Assembly (NCBI GenBank): GCA_964368305.1
Contig: CAYJAB010000005.1
Coordinates: 8,765 to 72,764 of the forward strand
Length of the DNA: 64,000 nucleotides
Direction: 5' to 3'
Source: CAYJAB01 sp964368305
GTDB taxonomy: Bacteria; Bacillota_I; Bacilli_A; Erysipelotrichales; Erysipelotrichaceae
The notes under the pieces were generated by a model. It was not told where the DNA came from. It did no database searches and saw only the letters and a program-made list of their open reading frames with translations. Both the position numbers and the translations under genes were made by a program. Positions 27,601-35,623 of this stretch are shown piece by piece (the first letter of the stretch is position 1; each line of letters opens with the position of its first letter).

Positions 27601-30600
27601 AGTTCACGACCTGCACCATATAAATTTTTATATACTTCATAATCTGAATGATCATACGGATATGTTTTCGTATCTGCTACGTTTCCAGAATCACTAAACT
27701 CAGCAGTATATGCAAACGCATATCTATACCCACGTGTAAAGTCAGATGGACCCTCATAGATAAATGCATTTTGTGCAAATGACCCCTCACCGATTACCGA
27801 GTTAAATTCTACATCATTGAAGAACATCGCAATAGCTGGAACATTATCATCTACTCCAGTAACTGGCAGTGTGATCTCTTTAATACGAATCGCACCCGCT
27901 TTAATTGGATCTGTTTCCGCCTTTAATGCATTATAGAATTGTTGATATTCAAAAATATAATAAGTCACTTCAGTCGCGAGACGTTGTGAGTTGTCATAAT
28001 TTGATTCAATACGATATCCAATAATCGCATCATCTAATAAATCAGGATTATATTTTGCACCATATTTATTCGCATCTTCATTTAAAATCGGTGTTGTTGT
28101 AATTGCCGCAATACTTGGATTTTTAGTTAAATCCGGTGGTGTTGCTTTCGCAGTTAAAACATTATAATTATCATTGATTTCATCGAAGTCATTTATGTAC
28201 CCGAGATCCATATTATATGTAGCATCGACAATTTCATTCACCATAATCATATAAGTTGTTCCAGCAGAAAGTGTTGAAACACCAAAGTTATTTTCAGTAA
28301 TTAATAATCCATTTGATCCATATAAATTTTCTAAATCAGTTTGATCAATTACATCAAAATCTCCAATTAACTCACGATCATATCCTGTCCCTTTAAATAA
28401 TAAGACATTTACTTTTCCATATTTCAATTCATTTGTAGCATATCCTACATCACTATCAGATGCATCTTCTAGTGCCTCTAAATTCAAGATTTGTTTAATT
28501 TGTGTTGTCTGTGTATCATCTTCTTTCCACGTTGCACCCATTCTATTTGTGTCTTTAGTTTGGAATGAAGTTGTACCGATAACACGCTCCATTACACCAT
28601 TACCATCTCCAAGATTTAAGAATCCTTTAATTGTAATTGTATAATTTGTATTTTTATATAAATTATCAAATTCAATATCAATAATTTCTTCATTTGATGA
28701 ACCACCAGTAGGAACATTATACGTAACCGTATATCTTCCATCTACAGTTACAGGATTTCCATCTTTTAAGATAATATCTTGTTTAATAACTTGATCTGCA
28801 TAAATAGAAATTGTCAAAGGATGTAATGCATCTACCGTTAAAGATGAACTACTATTTAAATGAAGTGTGATATCACCTTGAATACTATTATATTGAAGTG
28901 AATACGCATCTAAAATAATCTTTGGAATTGTATCTCCCAATACTTTCACAACTTCACTTGTACCTAAATCATAAATAACAATTTTCTCATTGTCATCATA
29001 ATGCATTTCTACTTTTATTGTATAATCTTTTCCACCTTCCAAGAAGAATTCTACTGGTTGCGGTTCATTTGGTAGAACCGTTTGAGACATCACTTCTTCA
29101 GTGCCATTATACGCAGTATACACATACTTCACCGCTCCATTTTGTGTATCAATCACATTTGGTCTAAATACTTCAAATCCACCTGTAGCACGGTTGTAGT
29201 TTACTTGAACATCGCTTGTAATCGTTCCCCATGTAGGAACTACTTTTAAAGTCATAACTTCAAGTTCTTGTTTAGAGATTAATGTTAATCCTGATGTATC
29301 TTTTACAATTGTACGAATTACATATTCTGTATTTGAATTTAAATCATCAAATACTAATCCTAATGGATTTAAAGTAGCACCTGCAATTGCTTCAGTTGAA
29401 CCATCATTATTAAAACGCGTAATAGATCCCGCTTGATAGTTTACTTCAATTTTTTGTGTATAATTACTTGCATTGTTTCCTGTTGCAAGATTAAAGTTTT
29501 TGTTTTGTTCATACGTTAAAACAAACACCTCTACCGCTGCTGTTGTTGCTACTTTAGTCGAATCTAATTTTAAAGTAATATCTAATTTATCTTCTTCAGA
29601 TTTATTATGAACCACATTTGCACCTGTAGAATCTGTATAGAAAATACGTGTAATAAATTCTCTTGAATACACAATATCATTTAAAGTGTAATATGCAACC
29701 ACAGATAATTTATACTCTGTATTTGGTTCTAACGGACCATTTAATGTAGAGAAATAAACCTCATCTACCCCATCTTTAAATTCAGGAAACCCAGTTTCTG
29801 ATGGATCTGTAATAGACCCTTCATTATAACTTCCATCCACTACAGAATAACAAGGAATAATTTCACCTGTTTTCATATTTGTAATAAAAACTCTTCCATC
29901 ATGAGAATTTGTATCACTTGCACTTACCTCAAGACTTGTTAGTCCATCTGTAATTTGAATCATCCCTTTTAATGAATTTTCAGTGATATTCCAATCCCCA
30001 ATAGACATTTGAGGAAGTTCAGAGTTTGTAGTAGACTCTAAAATAGCATCGTCCCCTTTCAGGCCGCTGCTTCCACTTGAACCATTTGTTCCAGATGTTC
30101 CACTTTCTCCATCTTCACCAGATGTTCCATCTTCTCCACTTTCTCCATCTGTACCATCTTCACCATCAATAGCTTCGATATTTAATTCTGGTACAATTTG
30201 TCTTCTTGTTTCATCTTCTGTTAATAAAATACTATCATCTGGAGAAATCACAAGTTTTGACATTGTAATTTTATATGCACCATCTTCAATAATTTTTGTA
30301 ATAGGATAAATTTTTACACCATCTTCTGTTAAGATATAACACTCTTCAGAAATTGTAGTCCAAATGTTATCTTCCGTTAAGATACTAACGATTCCATCTT
30401 CATTTACACTAATTTCTACAAAGTTACTAACTTCTCTAATATCTTCATCAGAAAAATATACATCTAATGTATTAGATCTAATAATATATCTATCATCTGA
30501 AACTTTCCATACATGCTCACCAAAAGCCAAAGTTCCAGTTTGTGTATCTACTGTATACCCATTTGCTGACTCTTTGATTTGTAATTCTTTTGATACGTAA

Positions 30601-30938
30601 TAGTTATTAATAAAATTCTCTGATAAATCATCAAAATCTAATAATATCCCATCACTAAAAGCCATTATGCTATCATCAGCTAAATGGACAAAATTCTCGC
30701 TTTCAATTGACATCGGAGTCCCTTCAGCATCGCTGAAACTTACAACACCAGATCTATTCACCTTGTATGTTGTATCACTCTCAATCTCCACCTTTTTAAT
30801 ATCGTCTACGTTTAGGACATACCCATCATTTGCAAACTGTTGTTGTCCCTCATTTGCTGAAAAAAGCGATAGTACGACTGTCGATACAATCAATACTACA
30901 AACAGCGTGATTAATGCAATCAAACTTTTTTTATTCAT
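24699..30938 (-). CDS. Giant surface protein with Fn3-like repeats (2,079 residues), first gene of the F1-like ATPase operon
   Basis: N-terminal membrane helix (residues 5-26, 'LIALITLFVVLIVSTVVLSL'), beta-rich domain (about 30-250; 'KVSDDRYIIRSN'), collagen-like Gly-Glu-Asp linker (about 254-293), then roughly ten Fn3-like domains. Their recurring signature is L-x-x-N-T-x-Y-x-[IV]: 'LEPNTEYKLSVVAYY', 'LNSNTEYVIRTIV', 'LYKNTNYTITIKGF', 'LSTNTEYYMVISAVV'. A calcium-loop-like 'PDYNHDGLSGN' is near the C-terminus. There is no C-terminal anchor, so the far end is free outside the cell. It would extend far from the membrane if the domains are in a line. The gene heads the operon, after a leader of about 200 bases. 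Confidence 0.85.
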   Translation of the reverse strand: MNKKSLIALITLFVVLIVSTVVLSLFSANEGQQQFANDGYVLNVDDIKKVEIESDTTYKVNRSGVVSFSDAEGTPMSIESENFVHLADDSIMAFSDGILLDFDDLSENFINNYYVSKELQIKESANGYTVDTQTGTLAFGEHVWKVSDDRYIIRSNTLDVYFSDEDIREVSNFVEISVNEDGIVSILTEDNIWTTISEECYILTEDGVKIYPITKIIEDGAYKITMSKLVISPDDSILLTEDETRRQIVPELNIEAIDGEDGTDGESGEDGTSGEDGESGTSGTNGSSGSSGLKGDDAILESTTNSELPQMSIGDWNITENSLKGMIQITDGLTSLEVSASDTNSHDGRVFITNMKTGEIIPCYSVVDGSYNEGSITDPSETGFPEFKDGVDEVYFSTLNGPLEPNTEYKLSVVAYYTLNDIVYSREFITRIFYTDSTGANVVHNKSEEDKLDITLKLDSTKVATTAAVEVFVLTYEQNKNFNLATGNNASNYTQKIEVNYQAGSITRFNNDGSTEAIAGATLNPLGLVFDDLNSNTEYVIRTIVKDTSGLTLISKQELEVMTLKVVPTWGTITSDVQVNYNRATGGFEVFRPNVIDTQNGAVKYVYTAYNGTEEVMSQTVLPNEPQPVEFFLEGGKDYTIKVEMHYDDNEKIVIYDLGTSEVVKVLGDTIPKIILDAYSLQYNSIQGDITLHLNSSSSLTVDALHPLTISIYADQVIKQDIILKDGNPVTVDGRYTVTYNVPTGGSSNEEIIDIEFDNLYKNTNYTITIKGFLNLGDGNGVMERVIGTTSFQTKDTNRMGATWKEDDTQTTQIKQILNLEALEDASDSDVGYATNELKYGKVNVLLFKGTGYDRELIGDFDVIDQTDLENLYGSNGLLITENNFGVSTLSAGTTYMIMVNEIVDATYNMDLGYINDFDEINDNYNVLTAKATPPDLTKNPSIAAITTTPILNEDANKYGAKYNPDLLDDAIIGYRIESNYDNSQRLATEVTYYIFEYQQFYNALKAETDPIKAGAIRIKEITLPVTGVDDNVPAIAMFFNDVEFNSVIGEGSFAQNAFIYEGPSDFTRGYRYAFAYTAEFSDSGNVADTKTYPYDHSDYEVYKNLYGAGRELETTLGIRTAYILNSGMVSAPKGDPVIYSYVFDTPNSTVANDKNNASVTIHYKYQDLDETIVDTPGNPITQIKFENEFGVESSMNINATPVNTGNGWYQVTIPYVMERGDVGPNGKATLSPEIAINRYLNPDYERTLQELTKDPNYEDEAFYLAHVPVEWGYGADLSTGSMANAINIEMIPVLEENYITFELSDKYIGSQLPRETLVERAYSLKLTVDCTSNSTIDDAVFYIPVETNEYGITSSKFSTSQLGNEYLDETFEFTAEVLYDSGMQGWAYADETLNPIGLFGLQRTNILLNSEPEYILGSYSTYPNRNTQSPANGLIQLNTRFDIETLRNTVKDEKEDQVALQKYFTYTSAQNIGFTKYLSIQHFGVADNNSSNLEHLSGYHVVPKGVASYPLTFKGENSTTLTQLIPTVGELDYDVSITLIDIQSFQISGFSELDQPRVNISVYKTIEDASDLLNNYVGKITLDINADGEYIYSTADNANRIDGLSTNTEYYMVISAVVDGKETILLDTQTTEKAIYTFETHDGLKITPNNEGAIYYNFSYFEKNVQLYFTLNQFLGVDLKYDIFLSESAALNNEAPYITNQELLDLGLIEEKPTSNTNMFDLNLTPSINREKFATGVEYFLRITAMVGSNEETKVTVVEPFFIDGVVDNISSMIYANEATAESISFMVSLTDLEYSLMLDKNMDVASNPSPIYTVRFTDNNGNRIYTKYDEEVYYLKDLQTEFILDDDALRGNSIDQVDISPETIYQIHIYAVPDYNHDGLSGNTIPNDNNSKKDWQYFFNDAGNQVNKYPVFNDFIDTFWINSGPDTSKRNSAMAAVEANFLIASRSQTTTPVENILINKDMATIFINQSDKFELTLAESYGITTINEYNEEIQSFKKITYSITGTNYNGHPVSNYGEAIAPRDPMFTKTKDNANYDVFTYVLPHTVARGLYQVTIKLYVNETDLVPYETLSFTSRS
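30055..30185 (-). repeat. Collagen-like Gly-Asp/Ser-Gly linker region
   Basis: Encodes about 40 residues such as 'GEDGTDGESGEDGTSGEDG' and 'SGTSGTNGSSGSSGLKG'. The Gly-x-x spacing is collagen-like over several triplets. It lies at about residue 255 of the 2,079-residue protein, nearly the same distance from the membrane helix as the linkers of its two relatives. Confidence 0.85.
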
Positions 30939-30980
30939 CCTCTTACTCCTTTATTACAATTCTCTTTTTATTTTCCCCTT

Positions 30981-31023
30981 AGAAAAAATAATCTTCATTT
31001 ACAGCATTTTTGCTGTAAAGATT
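30981..31023 (-). promoter_or_regulatory. Terminator-like hairpin in the operon leader (possible attenuator)
   Basis: On the minus strand a stem TTTACAGCA/TGCTGTAAA with a 4-base loop, extendable by AATCTT/AAGATT, is followed by ATTTTTTCT. It lies 43 bases upstream of the 2,079-residue start. It may end the upstream exporter transcript, and if the promoter at 31147-31175 is used it would also attenuate the operon. Confidence 0.55.
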
Positions 31024-31146
31024 AGTAACAATTACATATTTTTTACAATGAAACAAACTCTCTAAAATACATGTTTTATACGTTACTAAAAAGTTACGAA
31101 CTTAATCTCTTCTAAAACTAAGGTCATAACTCCTATCTTATGTAAC

Positions 31147-31175
31147 ATTTTACACGTATTTCGCTACCATTGCAA
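31147..31175 (-). promoter_or_regulatory. Candidate sigma-A promoter for the F1-like ATPase operon
   Basis: On the minus strand TTGCAA (31170-31175), a 17-base spacer and TAAAAT (31147-31152), about 200 bases upstream of the first gene. This is the best match I see in the 329-base gap between the exporter and the operon. Confidence 0.5.
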
Positions 31176-31267
31176 TGAATTTGATAAAAAAGTTAAGATA
31201 TTCACAAACTTTGCACATCAAAGTTTTTTTGACATATATATTTACAATATATTATTTTTTTATACAT

Positions 31268-32491
31268 CTATTTTTTCTTAACAATTTTATTAAAAATAGA
31301 TGTGGTTGTTGAACCAAAAATAACCCCAATTGCAATTGTAACTGCAATCGCAATTGTATTTAACCCACTCCATAACGCAAGTGTTGGATCCCCACTCACG
31401 ACTAATAACATTGTCTGATACATTCCATTACCAGGCACAACTAAGATTAAAGATAATAATAAAAAGACTGTTGCAGGGGCTTTTTTTACCCTTGCAATCA
31501 CATCACTATATACACTAAATGCCATTGAACTCAAAAACAATGCCAATGTCATATTATTTAATCCGTAATAAACTACAACATATATCGCAAACCCAATTCC
31601 CCCACCAATTGCAGAAGTAAAAAGAAATTTTCTTTTTGTGTTAAATATTATTCCATATCCAAGCACTGATATAACAGCACCTATTATTTGAAGAGCAGCA
31701 CGCACTTCAAATACATAATTGACTTCTTTAATTTGCCCAAACATTTCAATCCATAAGAAAGTTACAAACCCACTTCCAAATGCGATAGCTAATGCAACCA
31801 TGCACGCTTCAATTGCCCGGGTAATACCAGAAACCAAATCTCCCGCCAATGTATCGTAGATGGCATTTGTAATCGCAAGCCCCGGAACCAACAACATAAT
31901 TGTGGATACAACTGTAATATTATAATCAACAATCAATCCATATTGATAACATACCAAAGCCATCAGCATTGTTATTGCTGATAAAATTGTTGTATTAAAA
32001 AAATCATTAATCTCATACTTCGCAAGCTTAATCATCATATAACGAATAATCCCACCAAATACCCCTGCATAAAAGGAATCTAAAATAACTCCATTGAAAA
32101 GCAAATTAAATCCAAAACACGAAACAAACGCAAAAATCACATTACTTATTACTGAATAAATATGCCCATTTCTAATTTCTTTTAGTTTTGCACTAAATTG
32201 CTCAATTGTATATTCTTTACTATGACGTGATAATTCATTCACCTCAATTATTTTTTTTAAATTAGTGCTACGTCGTTTAATACGCGCAACAATAGATACT
32301 CTTTTACCTTCATATTCACAAGATGCCATAAGTCCTGTAAGCGTAGAAAAACAATCCGCATCTTCCATCCCGTAATTGCGACATATTCTAACAATTGTAT
32401 CTTCTACACGATAGGTTTCCGCTCCACTTTCAAGAAGTGTCCTGCCCGCTAGCACCGCATTTTTTAAAATAATATCTGCTTTACAGTCCAT
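31268..32491 (-). CDS. ThrE-type threonine/serine exporter (fused two-domain form)
   Basis: A 407-residue protein. The N-terminal 110 residues match the DUF1212/ThrE soluble segment ('AGRTLLESGAETYRVEDTI', 'CFSTLTGLMASC'), followed by about five membrane helices; the C-terminal half adds another group of about five helices of the ThrE_2 (DUF3815) type, giving ten in all as in full-length ThrE. These proteins export threonine and serine by proton motive force. In many Bacillota the two halves are separate genes; here they are one. It is alone between the giant-protein operon and a lipoprotein, preceded by a 95-base gap. Confidence 0.85.
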   Translation of the reverse strand: MDCKADIILKNAVLAGRTLLESGAETYRVEDTIVRICRNYGMEDADCFSTLTGLMASCEYEGKRVSIVARIKRRSTNLKKIIEVNELSRHSKEYTIEQFSAKLKEIRNGHIYSVISNVIFAFVSCFGFNLLFNGVILDSFYAGVFGGIIRYMMIKLAKYEINDFFNTTILSAITMLMALVCYQYGLIVDYNITVVSTIMLLVPGLAITNAIYDTLAGDLVSGITRAIEACMVALAIAFGSGFVTFLWIEMFGQIKEVNYVFEVRAALQIIGAVISVLGYGIIFNTKRKFLFTSAIGGGIGFAIYVVVYYGLNNMTLALFLSSMAFSVYSDVIARVKKAPATVFLLLSLILVVPGNGMYQTMLLVVSGDPTLALWSGLNTIAIAVTIAIGVIFGSTTTSIFNKIVKKK

Positions 32492-32560
32492 AATAATCTC
32501 CTTACGCTTTATTTATTATAATATCTTTTTTATAAATGTATAGTATAAACCCTAATTAAA

Positions 32561-32589
32561 CAAAAAAAAGATAGAGTATAAACTCTATC
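32561..32589 (-). terminator. Intrinsic terminator of the lipoprotein gene
   Basis: Stem GATAGAGT/ACTCTATC with loop TTAT, followed on the minus strand by eight or more T; the stem overlaps the stop codon at 32588. Confidence 0.85.
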
Positions 32590-33205
32590 AAACTCCAGCC
32601 TTTTTATTAAATACTATTGTCATAGCATAAACTTTAACAAAATCTTCATTATTATAATCATCTAACCCAAATGAACTACGATTTAATCCACGCACAGAGT
32701 TCACACCCTCCGCTAAAAAAGCCTGTGTTGCTATTAAAATCTCTTCACCATACTTGATTTCGGTGTGTGCATCATACACAGAAGAAATATTATTTAAATC
32801 AGATAAATCTAATTCTCTTTCGACGGTATAACCACGCGAACCATTTCCTAAAATTGAAAACCTTAATTCTTCCCCTAAATCATCAAACCCAACCGCAAAT
32901 TTTGACTCACTTTCTATAATTTCAATATCATCTAACCTTGAAAATACAGTCCATTCTCCATCCACCATCTCATACACTATTATATTTGCTGAAGAGACTT
33001 TATCATCTAAGTGATAACTAAAAATATAAAGTGTGCTATTACAAACAAGTTTAATAAGATCATTTTCCTCTTTATTGAAATTTGCTTTTTCTATATAAAG
33101 CGATGTATCTTCAGCCGTTACATCCTCTGTTTCTGGAATAGTTGAACAGCCTACTAAACCAATTATAAGCAGACAAAACAAAACCATTTTAAATTTCATT
33201 TTCAT
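32588..33205 (-). CDS. Lipoprotein of unknown function
   Basis: A 205-residue protein with a signal peptide and lipobox (MKMKFKMVLFCLLIIGLVGC; Cys20), so it is anchored outside the membrane. The mature part is polar with several predicted beta strands ('LYIFSYHLDDKVSSANIIVY') and a C-terminal stretch with 'GEEILIATQAFLAEG'. I do not recognise a family. It has its own terminator and probably its own promoter, so it is likely a single-gene unit. Confidence 0.75.
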   Translation of the reverse strand: MKMKFKMVLFCLLIIGLVGCSTIPETEDVTAEDTSLYIEKANFNKEENDLIKLVCNSTLYIFSYHLDDKVSSANIIVYEMVDGEWTVFSRLDDIEIIESESKFAVGFDDLGEELRFSILGNGSRGYTVERELDLSDLNNISSVYDAHTEIKYGEEILIATQAFLAEGVNSVRGLNRSSFGLDDYNNEDFVKVYAMTIVFNKKAGV

Positions 33206-33250
33206 AGTAATACCCCTTTTTTATTTATTGTATCACTTAATCTTTAATAT

Positions 33251-33283
33251 AAAAAGAGCGTATAAATTTATACACTCTCTTTT
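33251..33283 (-). terminator. Terminator of the 2-hydroxyacid dehydrogenase gene
   Basis: Inverted repeat around AGAG-GTATAAATTTATAC-CTCT with a U-rich 3' flank on the minus strand (CTCTTTTTAT), directly after the stop at 33285. Confidence 0.7.
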
Positions 33284-33284
33284 C

Positions 33285-34238
33285 TTATTTAAATTTTTCG
33301 TTTTGCAGATTTCCTTGTTCATAACTTCTAATATTATCTGCTAAAATAGAAATCATTCTTTGACGTGTCTCTAAACCTTTCCAACCCATATGTGGAGTTA
33401 AAATAACATTTTCCATTTCATATAATGGATTATCCGCAACAGGTGGTTCCACTTCTTGTACATCTAAACCAGCACCAGCAATTCTTCCTTCTTGTAATGC
33501 TTGAATAAGCGCAACTTCATCTACCAATGGACCACGTGCTGTATTAATTAAATAAGCTGTTGGTTTCATCTTGGAAATCGTTTCTTCATTGATAATATGT
33601 TTTGTTTCTTCAAACAATGGACAGTGAAGTGATACAAAATCACTGTTTGAAAGCACAGTATCTAAATCCACAAACTGAATACGATCTGTATCTTCGTATT
33701 TTGTTCTTGTATAAACCAAAACATTCATATCAAATGCAATTGCCAACTTAACTACTTCTTTAGCAATATTCCCATATCCAATAATTCCTAAAGTTTTACC
33801 GTTTACTTCCACATGGTGTAAACCAAGGTATTTCGTAAAATTATCACGATTTTTATTAACCAACATTCTTTGTTGAGTGTGCATTGATGAACATAAATTC
33901 AAAATAAATGTCATTACTGTTTGTGCAACTCTTTGTGTACTATATGCTGGAATATTACATACTTTTATCCCTTTAGCGTGACACGCTGGGATATTAATAT
34001 TATTGTAACCTGTCCCTGCTTCGCAAATCAATTTTACACTCTCGTTTAATTGTGCTGTTATTTCAGCAGATACAACCAACTCTTTTGTTACTACGACTTC
34101 ATATCCTTTTGTACGCTCTAAAATATCGCATTCTTCTGTGTGATCATACACTGTTAAATCATCTGAAATAATTGATAAATCTATTTTATGATCATAATTC
34201 ATTTTCTCTGCATTCAATACTACTGTTTTCTTTCCCAT
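33285..34238 (-). CDS. D-isomer 2-hydroxyacid dehydrogenase, glycerate dehydrogenase-like
   Basis: A 317-residue NAD(P)-dependent oxidoreductase. It has the nucleotide-binding 'LGIIGYGNIAKEV', the catalytic Arg in 'INTARGPLVDE', Glu in 'GLDVQEVEPP' and His in 'LTPHMGW', in the normal order. The last motif (TPHMGW) and overall length are like hydroxypyruvate reductase/glycerate dehydrogenase rather than D-lactate or phosphoglycerate dehydrogenase; there is no ACT domain. It interconverts a 2-oxo acid and a D-2-hydroxy acid. The third Gly of the dinucleotide motif is replaced by Ala (GYGNIA), common in this family. It is a single-gene unit. Confidence 0.85.
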   Translation of the reverse strand: MGKKTVVLNAEKMNYDHKIDLSIISDDLTVYDHTEECDILERTKGYEVVVTKELVVSAEITAQLNESVKLICEAGTGYNNINIPACHAKGIKVCNIPAYSTQRVAQTVMTFILNLCSSMHTQQRMLVNKNRDNFTKYLGLHHVEVNGKTLGIIGYGNIAKEVVKLAIAFDMNVLVYTRTKYEDTDRIQFVDLDTVLSNSDFVSLHCPLFEETKHIINEETISKMKPTAYLINTARGPLVDEVALIQALQEGRIAGAGLDVQEVEPPVADNPLYEMENVILTPHMGWKGLETRQRMISILADNIRSYEQGNLQNEKFK

Positions 34239-34342
34239 TATATACTCCCTTTTACTTTCAATAGTATTATTTTACAATAAAACATAATGTTTCTCAATGC
34301 GTTTTCACTAAGTATAAACAAAGAAGACAACTATTATATATA

Positions 34343-34370
34343 TAAAAACAGATTCAAAGAATCTGCTTTT
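34343..34370 (-). terminator. Terminator of the MacA/MacB-like operon
   Basis: Stem AGCAGATTC/GAATCTG(T) with a 3-base loop and TTTTTATAT on the minus strand, 6 bases after the permease stop. Confidence 0.8.
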
Positions 34371-34375
34371 ATTCA

Positions 34376-35623
34376 TTATTCATACCTTAATGCTTCAATT
34401 GGATCTAAGTTCGCTGCTTTTTTAGCAGGATAATATCCAAAGAATAATCCTATAAACATAGAGAATCCTACAGCCAATAAGATTGCAGAAATCGAAGGTA
34501 CAGCTGGGAACCCCAGTAAAGATGCTGCGCCCATACCAAGACTTACTCCAAATATGACACCTAATATTCCACCAATCATGCAGATGATAATCGCTTCCGT
34601 TACAAACTGAGCCATAATATCAAATGTCGGTGCACCTAGTGCTTTTCTTGTACCAATCTCTTTTGTACGTTCTGTAATTGATACCAACATAATATTCATT
34701 ACACCAATCCCACCTACTAATAGTGAAATAGCTGCAATTGCTGAAATCGCAATTTGAATTGTTGTCAACATTTCAGTGAATGATTCTAACATAGATGATG
34801 GATCTGAAACACGAATTGTATACTCATCATTGCGATTATACACTTCAGTAAAAAATTCTGTTGTGTATGTTTTCATTACTTCAATGTCCGCACTTTCATC
34901 AAATGCAAGTGATACAGATGTATACCCTTCTGGTCCATCATTCATTTGCTTAGCAGTTGTAATAGGAATATATGTCGTATATGTCTCTTGTGATGAAAAC
35001 ATCATTGCCATACTATCTTCACTGCTTTCACTTACTCCAATTACATAAAAGTACTCCACTTGATTTGATTGGTGTACATTTATTTTTTGACCAATTGGAT
35101 CTTGATTCCCAAATAATTCAACTGCCAAATCTTCTTCGATAATAATTAGATTCTTTTCCTCATCTAAATCTTGTTGTGTAAAATCACGCCCATAAAGAAG
35201 TGTTATATTGTTTTCTTGATAGTCTAAATTTATTCCTGTAGTAGAGAGATTAAATGCATTTTCATCACTTGATACTGAAAGTCCATTTACACTTTCACTT
35301 ACTATGACACCTGCAAGTTCTTCGCTAAATAATGTTGAATATTCATCTAATACCGCATCACTTATGTAATCTTCTTCATCTATTGTGTTTGATGAAAATA
35401 GTTTCACATTTTCTTCATCACTTTCTTTGGTAGTAATTGAAATTGTCAATTGATTAACGCCTGCATCCGACATCGTTGCATTTACAGAAGATGTCAAAGA
35501 ATTTCCCACTGTTACGATTGCAATCACAGAAGATATCCCAATTATAATTCCAAGCATTGTAAGCAATGAGCGCATTTTATTTGCTTTTAGCGCTTCAAGC
35601 GCAAGTAGTATATTATCCCACAT
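34376..35623 (-). CDS. MacB-like ABC transporter permease
   Basis: A 415-residue FtsX/MacB-type permease: N-terminal helix ('MRSLLTMLGIIIGISSVIAI'), a large extracellular MacB-PCD domain (about 40-285) and three C-terminal helices with the family motif 'VGGIGVMNIMLVSITERTKE' and 'IGTRKALGA'. Together with the neighbouring ATPase and membrane-fusion protein it should form a mechanotransmission-type exporter of peptides, antibiotics or lipids. I chose the ATG at 35623 over 35659 because of AAAGG upstream and because it overlaps the ATPase stop by only 11 bases. Confidence 0.9.
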   Translation of the reverse strand: MWDNILLALEALKANKMRSLLTMLGIIIGISSVIAIVTVGNSLTSSVNATMSDAGVNQLTISITTKESDEENVKLFSSNTIDEEDYISDAVLDEYSTLFSEELAGVIVSESVNGLSVSSDENAFNLSTTGINLDYQENNITLLYGRDFTQQDLDEEKNLIIIEEDLAVELFGNQDPIGQKINVHQSNQVEYFYVIGVSESSEDSMAMMFSSQETYTTYIPITTAKQMNDGPEGYTSVSLAFDESADIEVMKTYTTEFFTEVYNRNDEYTIRVSDPSSMLESFTEMLTTIQIAISAIAAISLLVGGIGVMNIMLVSITERTKEIGTRKALGAPTFDIMAQFVTEAIIICMIGGILGVIFGVSLGMGAASLLGFPAVPSISAILLAVGFSMFIGLFFGYYPAKKAANLDPIEALRYE

